From Wuchereria bancrofti (lineage: Eukaryota > Nematoda > Chromadorea > Rhabditida > Onchocercidae), in contig SSBO01000001.1 in NCBI GenBank assembly GCA_005281725.1, positions 624,956-688,955 on the forward strand: a stretch of 64,000 nucleotides of DNA, written 5' to 3'. Below, in pieces: positions 1-13,877 of the stretch. A program made the translations under genes and the position numbers. Below the pieces are notes generated by a model. It worked only from the letters and a program-made list of their open reading frames with translations. It was not told the origin of the DNA and did no database searches. Position 1 is the first letter of the stretch. The number at the start of each line of letters is the position of its first letter.

Positions 1-589
1 TGAGATAGGAGCAGTAGCAATAATCACTTTTAATCCAATTATTGTATTATTTAAAGTATATATAATATGGATATGTATGATTTGTCATTTAATCTTATAT
101 CAAAATTTTTCATTGTTACATTTATTTCAATGATTTTAATTTGCATAATGCAACAATGTCCTTTACATGTCCTTCATTTACAAATGATGCATTAATTATA
201 ATGCTACCTATTTAGTAATTCATTTGTAATCATTTGCATTTCAATGGTATAAAATGAATAAATAAACAAATTATGTTTATTTTTTTTTTCAATCTTTAAA
301 AGTTAAGATATATGTATATATAAATGAAATGAGTAATAAATAATTCTCATTATATTTATTCATTCATTTTTTTAAAATTTCAGTTAGATAAAATTAAATA
401 TTAATTTGCAACTTTTTTTGTTTGTTTATTTATTTGAATAAATTATTATGACTTTTGGATAAATTACTTTGCAAATTTATTTACAATTATAAATTAATCA
501 TTTCTTCAATTTATAACAATTAGTTAAATTTCTTTAAATTAAAAAAAAAAAAATTGTTCTTATATCCAATCTAAATCCTTTCCATTCAT

Positions 590-735
590 TCATTTCTTCT
601 TTCCTTCCTTCTTTTACTCTTTTTATCATTTCATTTCCGATAATTATCTCCTTCTCTCCCTCTCCCTCTTTCTTCCCTTTCACTTCTCTCCCTCTCCCTC
701 TTTCTTCCCTTTCACTTCTCTCTCTCTCCCTCTCT
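590..735 (+). repeat. Polypyrimidine tract with 32-bp tandem duplication
   Basis: Almost pure C/T on the + strand. Inside it, a 32-bp unit starting CTCTCCCTCT occurs twice without change, at 654-685 and 686-717, followed by a simple CT run. It looks like replication-slippage DNA; no function is indicated. Confidence 0.85.
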
Positions 736-2776
736 CTACATATGATTGCTGTAAAGTAAGCATTTTATAGAATTTGATTGAATAACAATCATTTATCGTC
801 GCACATGGGATAATCCGATAAATACTTCCTTCTGATATTGGTTAATTCCTCTTAAAAGTGCCATGTGTTATTTTTTTTTTTATTTACTTATTTGTATTGT
901 TTGTTTTTCTTACAGTATTTTATAGTTCATGTTATTTCATTTTAATTTATTAAAATATGAAATGGAAATCAGAATAATACGAATTTTAGCAGGAAAAAAA
1001 ATTTCCTATTAACAATAAATTTAATGTCGTATTCAAGAAAAAAGTGAATAAATAATAAAAAAAAACTCAGTTAAATATTAATAATAATATTCAAAATTTT
1101 TGGATGCGTTTTTTTATTTTAAATATACTAAAAGTAAAAGAATAAAATATTACTAAGAAATAATAGAAAATCTAAAAAAGGAAAAAATATTTCAAATGTT
1201 TAATATTTCAAATATACAAGGAATTTAAGTATTAAAAATTTTTCATTATTAATTCTCAAAATATCTCCATGCTGGATTATATGCATATATTCCGTTATCG
1301 ATCTACTAGAATGTTATCAGTTAAATGATATCAAGGTGAAAATTTATCAATATAAAAATTTAAAATCAAATTAAAAAAGTAGATATCAAAAGTTTTTCAT
1401 TTATTAGACTAGCAGCTAACAAATGAATGTGTGTGAAAATTAAAACTAAAATATTATTTATGATTTCCCCTTTTTATTCCATCTTTTCTTTATTTATTTT
1501 TTTTATATATATATATATAATAAAATTAATCATGCATAATAGCATTTCACAATAAATTTAATAAATCTCTTTCTTTGTTTATTATTAATTTACTTCAAAT
1601 AATGCTTTGTTGCTTCAAATAATTTAAAAGTGTTTGAATTTTAGGCAATAATTTTTGAATTAGTAAAATATTTCATGAATATGTTTCATTTTAACTGATA
1701 AGATTAGTTATAAGAAAGACGAAAAAAGGAAAGAAAGATCAAACTGATAACTTTCTAATTTTACATTATACAACTACTCATAACCTTTTATCACTTATCA
1801 CTTAAAATAAATAATTAATTAAGCATTTTCCATTTCATTTTCCCTTTCCATAACTTTTTCCAATTCCTTAACTTCTTACTATTATGACAATTCAACCTTT
1901 TTTTTCATTTCTTTTTTTTCCTTGGTTAAGTAGTATCTTTATCCGTTGTGAATATTTTTAGGCTTATTGAGATTCAGATCTAATTGTCTCATACTGATCC
2001 TTCCTCGGTATCTTTGTCGGTAAATCACCCATAAAAGACTTAATGACACATTTACAATAATGAATGAAAATTGGAATGTATAAATCCTTCTAAATAAACG
2101 ATTAAAATGATTAATGTTGCGAATAATTTAGAACAAATGAAAATAATTTAACAAAAACTAATTTTTTGTTTCTTATTTTATACAAATTATAAATAGTTTT
2201 TATTAATTGCTATTTTTTAAAGATTTACAAATATTTTCATTGTAATATTAATAAAGAAGAGAAAAAGGATAGAAAAAGAGATAGAAAGAGAGAGAGAGAG
2301 CTAGAGAGAAAGGGAAAAAGCAAAAGAAAAACAAGGAATTTTTTAAATTTTTTTTTAAAAGATAAAAATTGCTTAGCAATTTAGCTCAAATTTCACCATA
2401 ACAGATATTAGCCTTAAAAAAAAAATATTCAAAATTGTGCCATTCATTGATGAAATGACAAAATGTCCATTTATGTTTGCAGAACGATCATCAAAAATAG
2501 ACACAGACAAATATTAAAATATAAATTAAATGTAAATTTGAAACCGAATGATAAATGAAATTAATTGTGAAATAAAACTAAATAGAATTTTAGCATGTAT
2601 GGAATGGACCGAATGGTTTTAATTATCAAATTACAAAATTAAATTTAAATTAAACAGATATATTTTTATTGATTGCTATGTAACATTGAATTCACAATGG
2701 AACAAATGGCTTTGGTTATTTATAGTTTTATTCTCAAGGGATCGTCAACCATAAATCCGGTCATCAATACATACCA

Positions 2777-2811
2777 CATACACACACACACACACACAGA
2801 CACACACACAT
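2777..2811 (+). repeat. (CA)n microsatellite
   Basis: About 17 CA dinucleotides, interrupted once by GA near 2799. Confidence 0.85.
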
Positions 2812-4277
2812 ACTTGAAGAATTTTGATTTACAACACCAACTTGGTTAATTTGATAGATTTTTGTCAACCCTTGACCTTTGCCATATGGTCACATTATTA
2901 ATGCGCTAAGTTACAGTTGCCATTTCTATAAGAAAGCTAAAGTATTTTTCTGGAAATTTTCTAAAAAATTAATCTTATCTATTAAAATATAAGAAATTTT
3001 TTATATTATGATGGGCTCTTCTTTTGTTTGTTCTTGAATAACTTTTTATTATGTTACAATTACTAATATGAAATAATTATAATTTGATCAATATGTCATT
3101 GCTTGTCCCGCCAAAAGTTTACGGGTAAATTCTAACCGGATGATAAAGTTAGTTAGTCAGAAGTTAGTTAATCATTTCAAATATAGCAGAATTTATCAAT
3201 ATTCAATGCACTCTTTTTTTCCTTTCCTAAAATTTTGTAAAATTTCTTTTTTGCTTTAAATCTCATATTTTGTTAAAAACTTTTTTCTCTATTGATTTAC
3301 TCTTTTTTTTTTTAATTTCCAGACATATGTGTATTAGCACTTTTTTAAAGTCAAAGTCATAAATGTTTAACTTATAATGGTAATACACTTTTGTTACACG
3401 ATCTATTTTCATTGGCTAAGCTTCCATGAATAAATGAATTTTGAATAAACAAATAAATTGAAAATTGTGAAGCAATTTATAGTTATCTATTCATGAACAT
3501 TTTAATAAATCTAAAATTGGCCCTAAATAGAGCTTTTATTTAAGCTATCATTACGATTATTTAGGAATATGAATTGTAATTAAAACGTTTACCCAAAATA
3601 ATTTCTAGAAATTCATCCATTTCATTTGCATCTAATTCAAATCATTCACAACCGTCTATTTATTTAGTAAAACTGCCTTTTTTTAAATATTCATTTGGTT
3701 TTTGCTTTTTTAAAAGCATTTTAGCCAGTACATTCACTACATTAGATATTATCGATTTATTTTTAATAAATGTTAAAATTTCATCCGACTTTTTTGTTTC
3801 TCGCCCTTTCTTTCTCTCTCACTGCAAAAATTTTCAAACTATACAACATTTACAGTAAGTTTGTTTTGACAAAGCTATTAATTATTGTCATTAATCTACC
3901 TTTTTCTGCTTACAATAATTTTACCTTAGAATTTATAAAAAAAGACGAACTAGTTTCAACTATTGATAAATTTAAAAGGAATAGAAACAGGTATTCCTGC
4001 CAAAATACTACGTTTTAAAGCTCAAATTAATACTTTCCTGAATTATTCTTAGAAATTAAATTAAAAATTCTAGCAATAATATTTAATGTTGGTAATTTAT
4101 TAATAATAGATTAATAGTAAATAGTTATGAAAATTTATTAACGTTTGGTAATCTGTCAGATTTTTATGATGGAAAAATGGATTTAGACATATTACTTATA
4201 CTATAAAATATTTAAAATGATAAAAAGTTATAAATTAAGCTTAATAAATACAATATCCTAAAGGACTACACTAGTAT

Positions 4278-4519
4278 TGTTATCACTATTACTACTGTTA
4301 CCAGCATGAAATACTGTAGGAGAATTTAGGGATACGATAAAGCAGTGGTGTTTTTATTTTGTGATACTGTATTTGTCAAATGGGAATTTTTTTTATTCTT
4401 CAAAAACATTTTATAATGTTAAATATTTCGTGACACAAGTAATATATTGTTTTTTTAGTTCAAGATTTTAATGCTTTATCAAAGATCAGTAAATGGTAGG
4501 AATAGTAACAGTGATAACA
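4278..4519. repeat. Weak foldback (inverted repeat)
   Basis: The 17-mer at 4278-4294 (starting TGTTATCACT) is the reverse complement of 4503-4519 at 16 of 17 positions. The spacer is about 208 bp. It could be a decayed miniature foldback element or chance in AT-rich DNA. I saw no target-site duplication. Confidence 0.3.
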
Positions 4520-6368
4520 GGAAGAGTAGTAGTAGTAATATCGATAATCAGAAAATGTGATCAGTAAATGTTATAAGGGTAAGTTTTGATGGTGATGAGT
4601 GACAGTTGTTGATACTAATACACCAATATCGGCAAGAAAGGAAATGGGTTAAGAGAGGATAATCAAAATGATAGTAGAGATATCGGTATGATAAAGAGTT
4701 GTCATTTGATTGCCAAAATGTTGATTCTAGCGAAACCTATCGTTACTATCACAATTATCATTTATCATTCACTATTACAATTGTCGCTTTCTTTTCTTCC
4801 TTTTTCGTATGACATTAAAGTTGACATTAATCAAGAAAAAAATAATCTTTTAGTTATCGTTTTGAAATTATGCAACAAATTAACTTACTTATACATCTCA
4901 TACCTTTTTCAAATAATTTTTTTAAAGGAAATCAAATCATATTTGATTTGTTTAAAGTATAAAGTGATAAAATTTTATTCAATCATTTGAATTTATAATT
5001 CAATCAAATACAATTTAATATCTTGGGAAAAATTCTATTCAATTTACTTTAAATAATTATCAATAAATCTAATTGATATGCCGATTGAATTACCATTTTT
5101 GTTTTCTTAACCAGTGTAACTAAAAACTTAGCTATACTGGAATTTCATTTGTTTAAAAATTTGAAATCTATAAAAACTTTCGTAAACATTTGAAACAAAA
5201 ATATTTTTTTTTCAAATGTTAGTTAATTAAAAAATATCAACAGGAAATAATATGAAATAAACTATTCAACCACTTAGCTATTCAAAATGTATTTAACAAA
5301 AATTTAGATTTGAATAAATTGGATGAAATTTCCCAGTAGATAGTAAAACTTTTTTCATCTTAATACTAACAGCAATAATTAGTTAATTGCTCAAACAGCA
5401 AGAAATTTTGGAAACGCCCAAATGCAAATGATCAAATGAATGCAAAATTACGGATGTGATCAGTTGGTTACGATCATAGTGATTTAATGAAAATTTAAAC
5501 AAAATGATTATTTAAAAAGAAAAAGACGGCAAAGAAGAAGAAGAAGAAGTAGAAGCGGAAAAAGATGAACAATCTATTTATCCATTCATCCATTTCCATC
5601 AGTTCAGGGAGGAATTACTAAAGAAACAAAATTATTCCATTGTACGAAATAATTCAATCATAATGAAATGATAGGTAAACATTTGTGAAAAGTTCAACAA
5701 AAGGAAATAAAAGTGCTATCGTCGAGAAATATTTTACAATCATTATGATAAGATCATTTTTGTTGTGCATAATATTTCAAAATGAAATCTTTTAGAAACA
5801 TTTTCCTTTTCATTTTTAAATTACTTATTGTAAAAATCACATAATTAATTATGGTAATTAATTATTGTAAAATATTAAACTAAATGCGAATAAATCAATT
5901 TTAGCACAAGTTTTCATTTCAACCTTTCTTCCTTCCTTTTCCTCCTAGCTATTTTCCTTCATTTCATTTCCTCTTCTTTTAGCATTTTTTTTTTCTTAAA
6001 AAATTGCATTATACGCATTTATTATTAATTCATCTAACAATTATTTTTTTTATTAAAGTGCATAAAACTAAAAAGAAGGAAAAATCATATTGAATAAGGT
6101 GAGAAAAAAATATTTATTTCAAATTTATCTAACAAATTACTTGTTAAAAAAATTAAAAAATTTGTTACCCATCCACACAAACACACACACTTTTTCTCTT
6201 CATTTTTTCTTTTAAATTTTTGTTGAGATAAAAAATAAAAAAAACGTAAGTTTTTCTTTTTTAAAACGAAGCAAAACTATCACATGTTCAATGAAAGATA
6301 AACAGATAAATTTATCATTTCCGTTGCTGAAGATTTTCTATCATTCATTTATTTTTCATTCATTTCAC

Positions 6369-6895
6369 TTCATTCATTCATTCATTCATTCATTCATTCA
6401 TTCATTCATTCATTCATTCATTCATTCATTCATTCATTCATTCATTCATTCATTCATTCATTCATTCATTCATTCATTCATTCATTCATTCATTCATTCA
6501 TTCATTCATTTCATTCATTCATTCATTCATTCATTCATTCATTCATTCATTCATTCATTCATTCATTCATTCATTCATTCATTCATTCATTCATTCATTC
6601 ATTCATTCATTCATTCATTCATTCATTCATTCCTTCATTCATTCATTCATTCATTCATTCATTCATTCATTCATTCATTCATTCATTCATTCATTCATTC
6701 ATTCATTCATTCATTCATTCATTCATTCATTCATTCATTCATTCATTCATTCATTCATTCATTCATTCATTCATTCATTCATTCATTCATTCATTCATTC
6801 ATTCATTCATTCATTCATTCATTCATTCATTCATTCATTCATTCATTCATTCATTCATTCATTCATTCCATTTCATTTCATTTCATTCATTCAAT
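6369..6895 (+). repeat. (TTCA)n tetranucleotide microsatellite, about 500 bp
   Basis: Roughly 125 near-perfect TTCA units. Interruptions are an extra T near 6510, an ATTC-to-CTTC change near 6632, and a TTTCA-type end from about 6869. Because 4 and 3 are coprime, the array reads open in frame and gives a 230-residue Phe-Ile-His-Ser frame, which I do not regard as a gene. The array lies about 3.5 kb upstream of ceh-13 and is likely to vary in length. Confidence 0.97.
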
Positions 6896-9589
6896 TTCGT
6901 GGCAAGATAAGAGATGCATGTATTCAGCAATTTCTTTAAAATTTATCTATTTTAAAGTAAAAAAGTGGGTTATTCCAACTTAATTTTGATTAACTAACAA
7001 TTTACTGCTTAAAGTTTAATATTTTAATTATGTTTTAAAGCTTTCCTTTCTTGCTTTTTTTTTTCAATATTTCCTTTCACGGATAAAATTTTTAAAATAA
7101 ACTTCGAAAAATCAAAAAAGAAAAAAAACAGCAAATCTGGTTTATTCCCCTAAATTTCATCATTTCCTAGAAAAATAGATAATAAATTACGTTTTCAGAG
7201 GAATGATAGAAAAAAAAGAACATTAAAGAAAAGAGGAAGAAGAAACAATTATTTAGTTGTATAATTTTTTGGATGTATGTAATACAAAGAAATCTGAAAT
7301 TTAAAAAGAAAAAGAAAAGAAAAAAAACTGAATTTTTTTGTTTGAAAATTAGCGCTTCATTGTTCTTTAAACTAAGTCATTGACTGACATATATGTCACT
7401 GTCCACAGTTAAATAGTAACGTAGGTTTGGGCTAATTTTTTTTTATTGTTTGTTTTATTTTAAACTATAATATTAAGTTAAAAAGCATTTAGTTAATTTC
7501 CGCTCATTATTTTTATCTTTAGACACAATTTCGCATATTTTTAAATGGTTAAACAAGCAAAAATATTTATGTCAATTTGAGTAAGCAATTTCACTTTAGA
7601 CAATTTTTATTTCAAAATTGTGAAAGTGAAAAGAGTGATGGAAAAAAAGGAAAGAATGCAAAAATTTTTTAGACTTTTGATATGTTATGAAACGGAAAAT
7701 TTTGTTGCGTATTTTCGCGGTTAATTTAGTGGGTAGTTATTTAATTGTTTAGAATGTTAATTAATTTATGAATATATGTACATCAGGTATCATTTCCACT
7801 TTTTGCTTTTTTTAACTACTAAAATGATGGATCGAATTAATCTTCAAATTAGCATTTTTTTTTTACATATAGTGATTAGAGATATTAAATAATACCAAGT
7901 ATAGCCCAGATATAATAACATCATGTTAAAATCACAAAATGATAAAGATAATTTATATCTTTGTACCTTTAATTTCCGACATAACTAACAGCAATATGAA
8001 AAACTGATAAAAGATTTTTGCTATTAATCATACAAACGAAATTAAATTGTATGAGCTAAATATTTACCCATCAATAAGGGCAAAAAATTAAGAAATAAAG
8101 AAAAGCAAAAAATAATGAAAGGATTTATTATCATAGCACATATATACGGATTTCGATCTTTTAAGCGATATCAATTTGCAATCAAACTAATCATATAATT
8201 TATGAGCTTGTACTATTTAAAAATCAAAACGAGCAAAGGCAAAAGATAAAGAATTTTTGAAACGAATTAATGATTTCAAATTATTTTAAATACAAACAAA
8301 AAAAAAAGGGAGAGAATTCGAAAAAAAAAAAAACTAGAAAAAAATCAAATTGACCAAAGTGAATCCTTTAGAACATTTTTTTCCTTCTTTTTTTTGAACC
8401 GTACGGAAAAGATAAAATATGGCGCCGGAAAGAAATGTAATGTTGCTGTTTAAAAATATTCGAAACTGGAGCTGATATAAGATAATTTGTGTGTCTTTAT
8501 GGATGCCTACATACAATCTTTACGTGTATGTATGCATGTGTGCATGTGTGCATGTGTGTGTGACGAAAAAGAAAGATTAATGAGACTGAGCTTGAATGAA
8601 GCGCAATATGTAATAGTTTAAATTACAATAACCGCCATTTTTTTTTAAAAAAATATTTCAATTTTAATCTGATAATAATATTCATTTACTTCAACATTAT
8701 TCATTTCTTATAAATTTTATTCTTTTATAAAATTTCACCGTTTTTTATTCACTTTTTTTTTTTTTGAATGATAAATTTATAAAAATGCATAATTGTATGT
8801 ATTTTTTTCTTTACACATAACGTATTATTTCATAAAAATTATAGTTCACGTATTATACTTTTAATAATACACGTTTTTGTAACAATCAGAAATATTTTAT
8901 TATTTCGGAATAAATTTATTAAAAATGTTTGAATAAAAGATAGGAAAGAAATCACCGTAGTGTGATAGTTATATGATTGGTTATTTCAACGATCAAAATT
9001 ACACGCCCACTAATATACGCATGCACACATCAATCTTGTCTTTTACTCCTACTTTCTCTCTCTATGTACGTACGTGTATGTGTGTATGTATGTATGTGTT
9101 TATATATATGTGTATGTGTGTGTGTGTGGATGTGTGTATGTGTGTGTGTGTGGTGCAGTTAAATGACAGACTGCCTAAGTGATATGTTGTACGACGGTGT
9201 GATTTATTGCTCGAACAGCAGCAGTAGCAGTAGCAGTATCGCATCGCATCGTAACGTTTGTTTAGTTCAATAGGGTTGAAATCTTTTTCAATTTAAAAAT
9301 TACATTTTAATTTTGATTCTTTCTATAAATAAGGAAGTAATAAAGAATCAATTCATATAGTTATTTAATTATTTAAATTACAATGGTAATAAATAGTTAT
9401 TTAAATTACATTGATAATAATAAATTTTATCAGTGATAATTAATGACTTTCATATTGTTATATACACATACATAAATATGTATATATATTTTCTTTTCGG
9501 CATTGTTGAATAAGATTTTAAATGATATATTCATATACTTATTAAACTTTATATTTATAATAATACTTATTGTGCATACTTTACCTACA
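6896..9589. other. AT-rich non-coding DNA with TG microsatellites
   Basis: No gene is seen. TG/TATG simple repeats lie at 8524-8562 and 9073-9153. A short run with CAG trinucleotides sits near 9219-9240. A TGATGGATCG sequence at 7825-7834 fits the general Hox/PBC (EXD) binding consensus TGATNNAT, but that consensus is frequent by chance in such DNA. Confidence 0.6.
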
Positions 9590-10100
9590 CCAGCAATCCT
9601 AAGTAGTTTTTATGGCAAATACTTATAACATACTTATTATCTTAACTTTATTTATAATAATACTTATAGCATACTTATTACTTTAACTTTATTTATAATA
9701 ATACTTATAGCATACTTATTACTTTAACTTTATTTATAATAATACTTATAGCATACTTATTATTTTAACTTTATTTATAATAATACTTATAGCATTATAT
9801 GAAGTGTATATATGTGTACTTATAATGATACTTTTGTTGCATACTTTACCTATATTTGCAATCATTTAGTGTATTTATAGCATACTTACTCATACTTATT
9901 ATTTTAAGTGTATTTATAAAAGTACTTATAGCATTATATGAAGTGTTACATTTATATATCTCTACTCATAATAATATTAATCGCATACTTATAATCTTAA
10001 TCGTATTTATAACTATAATCACAAATGTATTAGTACGTATTTAGCATACTTACTTGTACTAATAATTTTAGCTGTATTTATAAAAATACCTATACCATAC
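9590..10100 (+). repeat. 41-bp tandem repeat array, decaying toward ceh-13
   Basis: The anchor word TACTTATTA/TACTTATTAT recurs at 9631, 9672, 9713 and 9754, exactly 41 bp apart, giving four well-kept units. Each unit carries TTTATTTATAATAATACTTA. Looser copies extend to about 10090. The array ends roughly 300 bp before the ceh-13 start codon. Confidence 0.9.
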
Positions 10101-10363
10101 TCAGTTATATCCATAATTTTAACACATTAATAAATGATACTTTTAAATAATCATCAATGATTATACTTGTTGCAAAAAATGGAACATCACAAAGTACATT
10201 CTAATTATTGATCAATGATTCGTCCTTTTCAACTATGATTTTATTTTTTTAAATCTTTTTTTAAAAGATCTTTTTTTTTCTGTTTTTATAAATGCAATGA
10301 ATTATACCATTTCAAAAACATATCCATTACTAAAATATGAGATATTTATCAAAAAAAAAAAAA

Positions 10364-10380
10364 AATATTCTTTCTTCTAG
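10364..10380 (+). promoter_or_regulatory. Probable trans-splice acceptor of ceh-13
   Basis: A T-rich run ends in TTCTTCTAG at 10380, and the first in-frame ATG follows 20 bp later. No preceding coding exon is visible, so a spliced leader could join here. A 5' untranslated cis-exon is the alternative. Confidence 0.55.
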
Positions 10381-10400
10381 GCTAGTGAATTCATTTTTCG

Positions 10401-13400
10401 ATGAGTTGTACCGAATCTTACATTGGTTCTTCTAGTCCACCTACCACTTATCCACATTATGGTGAATGGTCATCGTCCGGTGGTTATATTTCCACCTCAG
10501 TAGCACCTTATCCTCCAACCTCATCATACGGTCATCATTTACCTCCACCAAGCACTTCACATTGGATTACAAATGCTACAGCTAATTATGGTCAAAATCA
10601 ATCAACAACTAATGCTAATCCTATCCAACAATCACATTCAACTATTTCCACTACTGCTACTACTGCTGCTACGGTTGCAGCTGCAACTGCAGCTGCTACA
10701 ATTGCTGCAAGCACTGGAAACACATATAAATGGATGCATATCAAACGTACCGTCACTAAATCATCAGGTTTACATTTTAGCATACTTTTTAGCAAATAAT
10801 TTCTTTTTATATAATATGATCATTGATCAAAATAATGCTATAATTTCGGATATGTCACGTATGCTACGTGATCAAATTCTAGTGTTAATACGTGTAATAT
10901 TAGTTCTAAAAAGGAAAAAAACTTCAAATGAATACCTAATTAATCAAAATTTCGAATTTATTTCATCAACATATTAATAGGAGAAGAAAGAGAGAGAAGA
11001 AAAGAAAAAAGTAAATATTTATAAAGTAATATTTAAATTTTTACAAAAAAAAAATTAAAATACAAAGAAAGAAAAAATAAACTATTAAAAGTAATATCAT
11101 ATAATCAAATAAATAATTTTTATAGTACCAAAACGACGTGTAGTAGAGGATACGAATGCGATACGTACAAATTTTACCACTCATCAATTAACAGAACTTG
11201 AAAAAGAATATTATACATCGAAATATTTAAATCGAACAAGGAGAGCCGAAATTGCATCAATCCTACAACTAAATGAAACACAAGTAATATCATGCTGTTA
11301 CCGTATCTGATTTATTCTATCTGTCCTATTAAATTATTGACAGAAAAATTTTTCAGACAAAAGAAGTAAAAGTATTAAAATTAAATAAAAAATAACAGAT
11401 AAGAAGTAAGCATGATAGTAGTAAAAATAGCTAATTCTTATCATCTTATCGCTATCTATTTATTGTAGAAATATTTGCATATAATTACAGTTAAACACAA
11501 AATAAATTTAATTTGATTAGTTTTTGATATAAATTATTTTTTTATCATATCTTAATGTAGTTATAACATTTTCTTTTTTTAGTTATGCAAAATTTGCATA
11601 ACATATTTTTTAAACTATTTAATGAAAAAATGAAATTGAAAATCAAATTTTACTTTTTCTGACATATTTGTTTTTCTTTTTTTTTCATACAATTATCAGG
11701 GAAAAAGAACAAAATCATTTATTAATTTATTTTTTAAATTAACATGCAAGAATCAAATCAACGAAATTGAATTAGTTGAATTGAGGAAATGATTGATATC
11801 ATGTGTTAATCAAAGAGAAATCAATATTTGTACATTTCAAAGGTTATTTCTTCTATCAAAAAAAAAAAAAAAAAAAATCTTTACGCATTGTACGCATGTC
11901 AAAATTTCTAATAACCTTGATTTCACTGAAAAAAAAAAAGAAAAAGTAAATTTATAGAAAAAAGTTTGTAAAAAGTGTTGTCAAATCAAAATAAATTAAT
12001 ACGAATTAAAATAAATCGAATCGAAATAAAAATTACTTTAGGTCATTTTCATCGCCAATGATTTATCTTTTATGTTTGAATATAACAATATTTAAAATTA
12101 AAGACGATAATTCATTGAAATAATTTTGAAGCGTTTTTTTTTTCGAGGCATTAGTGATTGAATTAAGCTAAAGCCTAGAATTATTAATAATCTAATATTA
12201 CACATACTGTTAACACTTATCATTTCATTTATGCATTTGTTTTTCATTTTTTTTTCTAGCAAAACTAAAAATACTACAAAATTCTAATCGATTATAATTC
12301 CTAAATACTAACTCTATTAATCTACTTATGATTGAATTCGATATTAGTAAGTGTAATTGATACGGATAAAAATGTAAAAATGCTTATTTTTTTTCGTTAT
12401 AATTATATCTTTCATTTTTATATGGTTCGTTTTTTCCAAATTTTAAAATTTTCTAAATTATTTACTAAATTTTTCAACACAAAGTCAAAAAAAAAAATCC
12501 AATATTCTTAGCTATCTTCTCCACTCATACTAGATCAATTTTCAATTTGTTTGACATACGATGAATCTATGCTCTCATTGGTTGTCAGATTTAAACCAAA
12601 TTTCCAATTTGTTCTAGAAAAAGGCTAATATCATTGTAGCTATTGATAGCTTTAGCCAATACTATTTGCTATCTTTCATTTCTAAATGCATGAAACATTT
12701 CAAAATGAAACGAAGAAAAAAGAGAGAAAAAAAACAATGAAAGAAAAAAATTAGCCCATTGATGATTGAACATACAGTATGATAAGATGAAAATTTTATT
12801 AATACAATTAAGAAATTAACTTCAAAAGTTAGATTACAATTAATGATACGGTAGCTAATAAGCTAATAATTATTGGTTCGTTAATGCTTACATCTGGTAT
12901 AATACCATTTTTTTCTTTTTCTTTTTTCATCTTTTTTTTTTTTTTGTTATCAGGAAATAATCTTAATATCATGAAATGAACTTATAATAAAGCTTTGGAG
13001 AGAAAAAGAGAGAGAGAAAAAAAAAGAAATTAAAAATTGTATCTAGAAATGGTTAATGAAAAATGATAAAAGTTATGAAGATTTCATAATTTTAATAATT
13101 ATCTAGAAATTATACGACGATACTTTTTGATCATTATTATCATATCATGAGGAAAATTAATAGCACTCTTTTTCTCATCATACGAAAATTATATATCAGA
13201 TAGGTCAATACAAATTATTTAAACTTAAAATATGAATTATTTCATTTAGTATTATCCATTAATTTAATACTTACCAATATTTGTTCATTGATTTTTTATA
13301 AGAATTTATGATTGTTCAAACTGATGTTAGAGATGAAATAAAAATAACAATAATAACTGATAAAATAATAAATGAATAAAATTATGCGAATTATTCATAA

Positions 13401-13877
13401 ATTTAAACTAATTCATGAATTTCATTCCCTAAAAAAAGAAAAAAAAAACAATGAGAAAGAAAGAAATTTCTAAAATTACAAATCATTGCTTGGGAATGTT
13501 ATCATAATGAAGGAACCAAAAACAAATTTTAAACTAAGTTGCTTTGTCTCATGGGAGATTGAAAGAGTTAGCATAAATAAGTTGCAAATAAGAACAATAA
13601 AATAAGTAAGAAGTAAATATATAAACAAATGTTTTTATAATTTAGTTGAAAAATTAGAAATAAATTTCAGGTAAAAATATGGTTTCAAAATCGTCGAATG
13701 AAAGAGAAAAAACGACAAAAAGAGCAAGCTTTCCTGGCACGTGGTGGTATACCGTTGACACCATGCAAAGCACCTCCACAACAGAGAACAATTAATAGGG
13801 ATGGTACCACCTGGTCCTCCGAATCATCTTCTGGTACTCCTAACGATTCACCAAAACTAATACCACCATCTCTATGA
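10401..13877 (+). CDS. ceh-13: Labial/Hox1-class homeodomain transcription factor CEH-13
   Basis: Nuclear DNA-binding Hox factor of the anterior (labial) group. The exons are 10401-10767, 11126-11283 and 13671-13877. They join in frame to 243 residues ending in TGA. The N-terminus is rich in Ser, Thr, Tyr and Pro. An Ala/Thr tract lies at about residues 86-103. The PBC-interaction hexapeptide is TYKWM at 108-112, the labial version of YPWM. The homeodomain covers about 132-191 and includes [22 protein letters not shown] and the recognition helix [14 protein letters not shown] (Q50, N51). The [12 protein letters not shown] and LNETQ words are labial hallmarks. Intron 2 (2.4 kb) splits the homeobox between homeodomain positions 44 and 45. 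The C-terminal tail is Ser/Pro-rich. Length and layout fit nematode ceh-13. In C. elegans it acts in anterior embryonic patterning; that role here is inferred from family. Confidence 0.96.
11284..13670 (+). other. ceh-13 intron 2 (within the homeobox)
   Basis: A 2387-bp AT-rich intron, donor CAA|GTAATA and acceptor TTTCAG|GTAAAA. It is far longer than most introns in the window. I see no nested gene. Long first or second introns of Hox genes often hold enhancers, but nothing specific can be shown here. Confidence 0.85.

Larger units (their letters stand above)
1..6368. other. AT-rich non-coding DNA upstream of ceh-13
   Basis: I see no exon, RNA gene or transposon here. The open frames present are short, low in complexity and have no recognisable domain. 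The stretch contains homopolymer A and T runs, a pyrimidine tract, a CA repeat and a weak foldback, listed separately. It is presumably part of the distal upstream region of ceh-13, but no specific control element can be shown. Confidence 0.6.

Noticed and set aside
3770..4990. Frames of 82 and 100 residues upstream of ceh-13
   Set aside because: Hydrophobic Ile/Leu/Phe strings typical of AT-rich DNA, with no domain, no splice support and no related exon nearby.
6291..6983. 230-residue open frame of FIHS repeats
   Set aside because: It is only the TTCA microsatellite read as protein. A 4-bp repeat stays open in frame by arithmetic; flanks show no exon signals.
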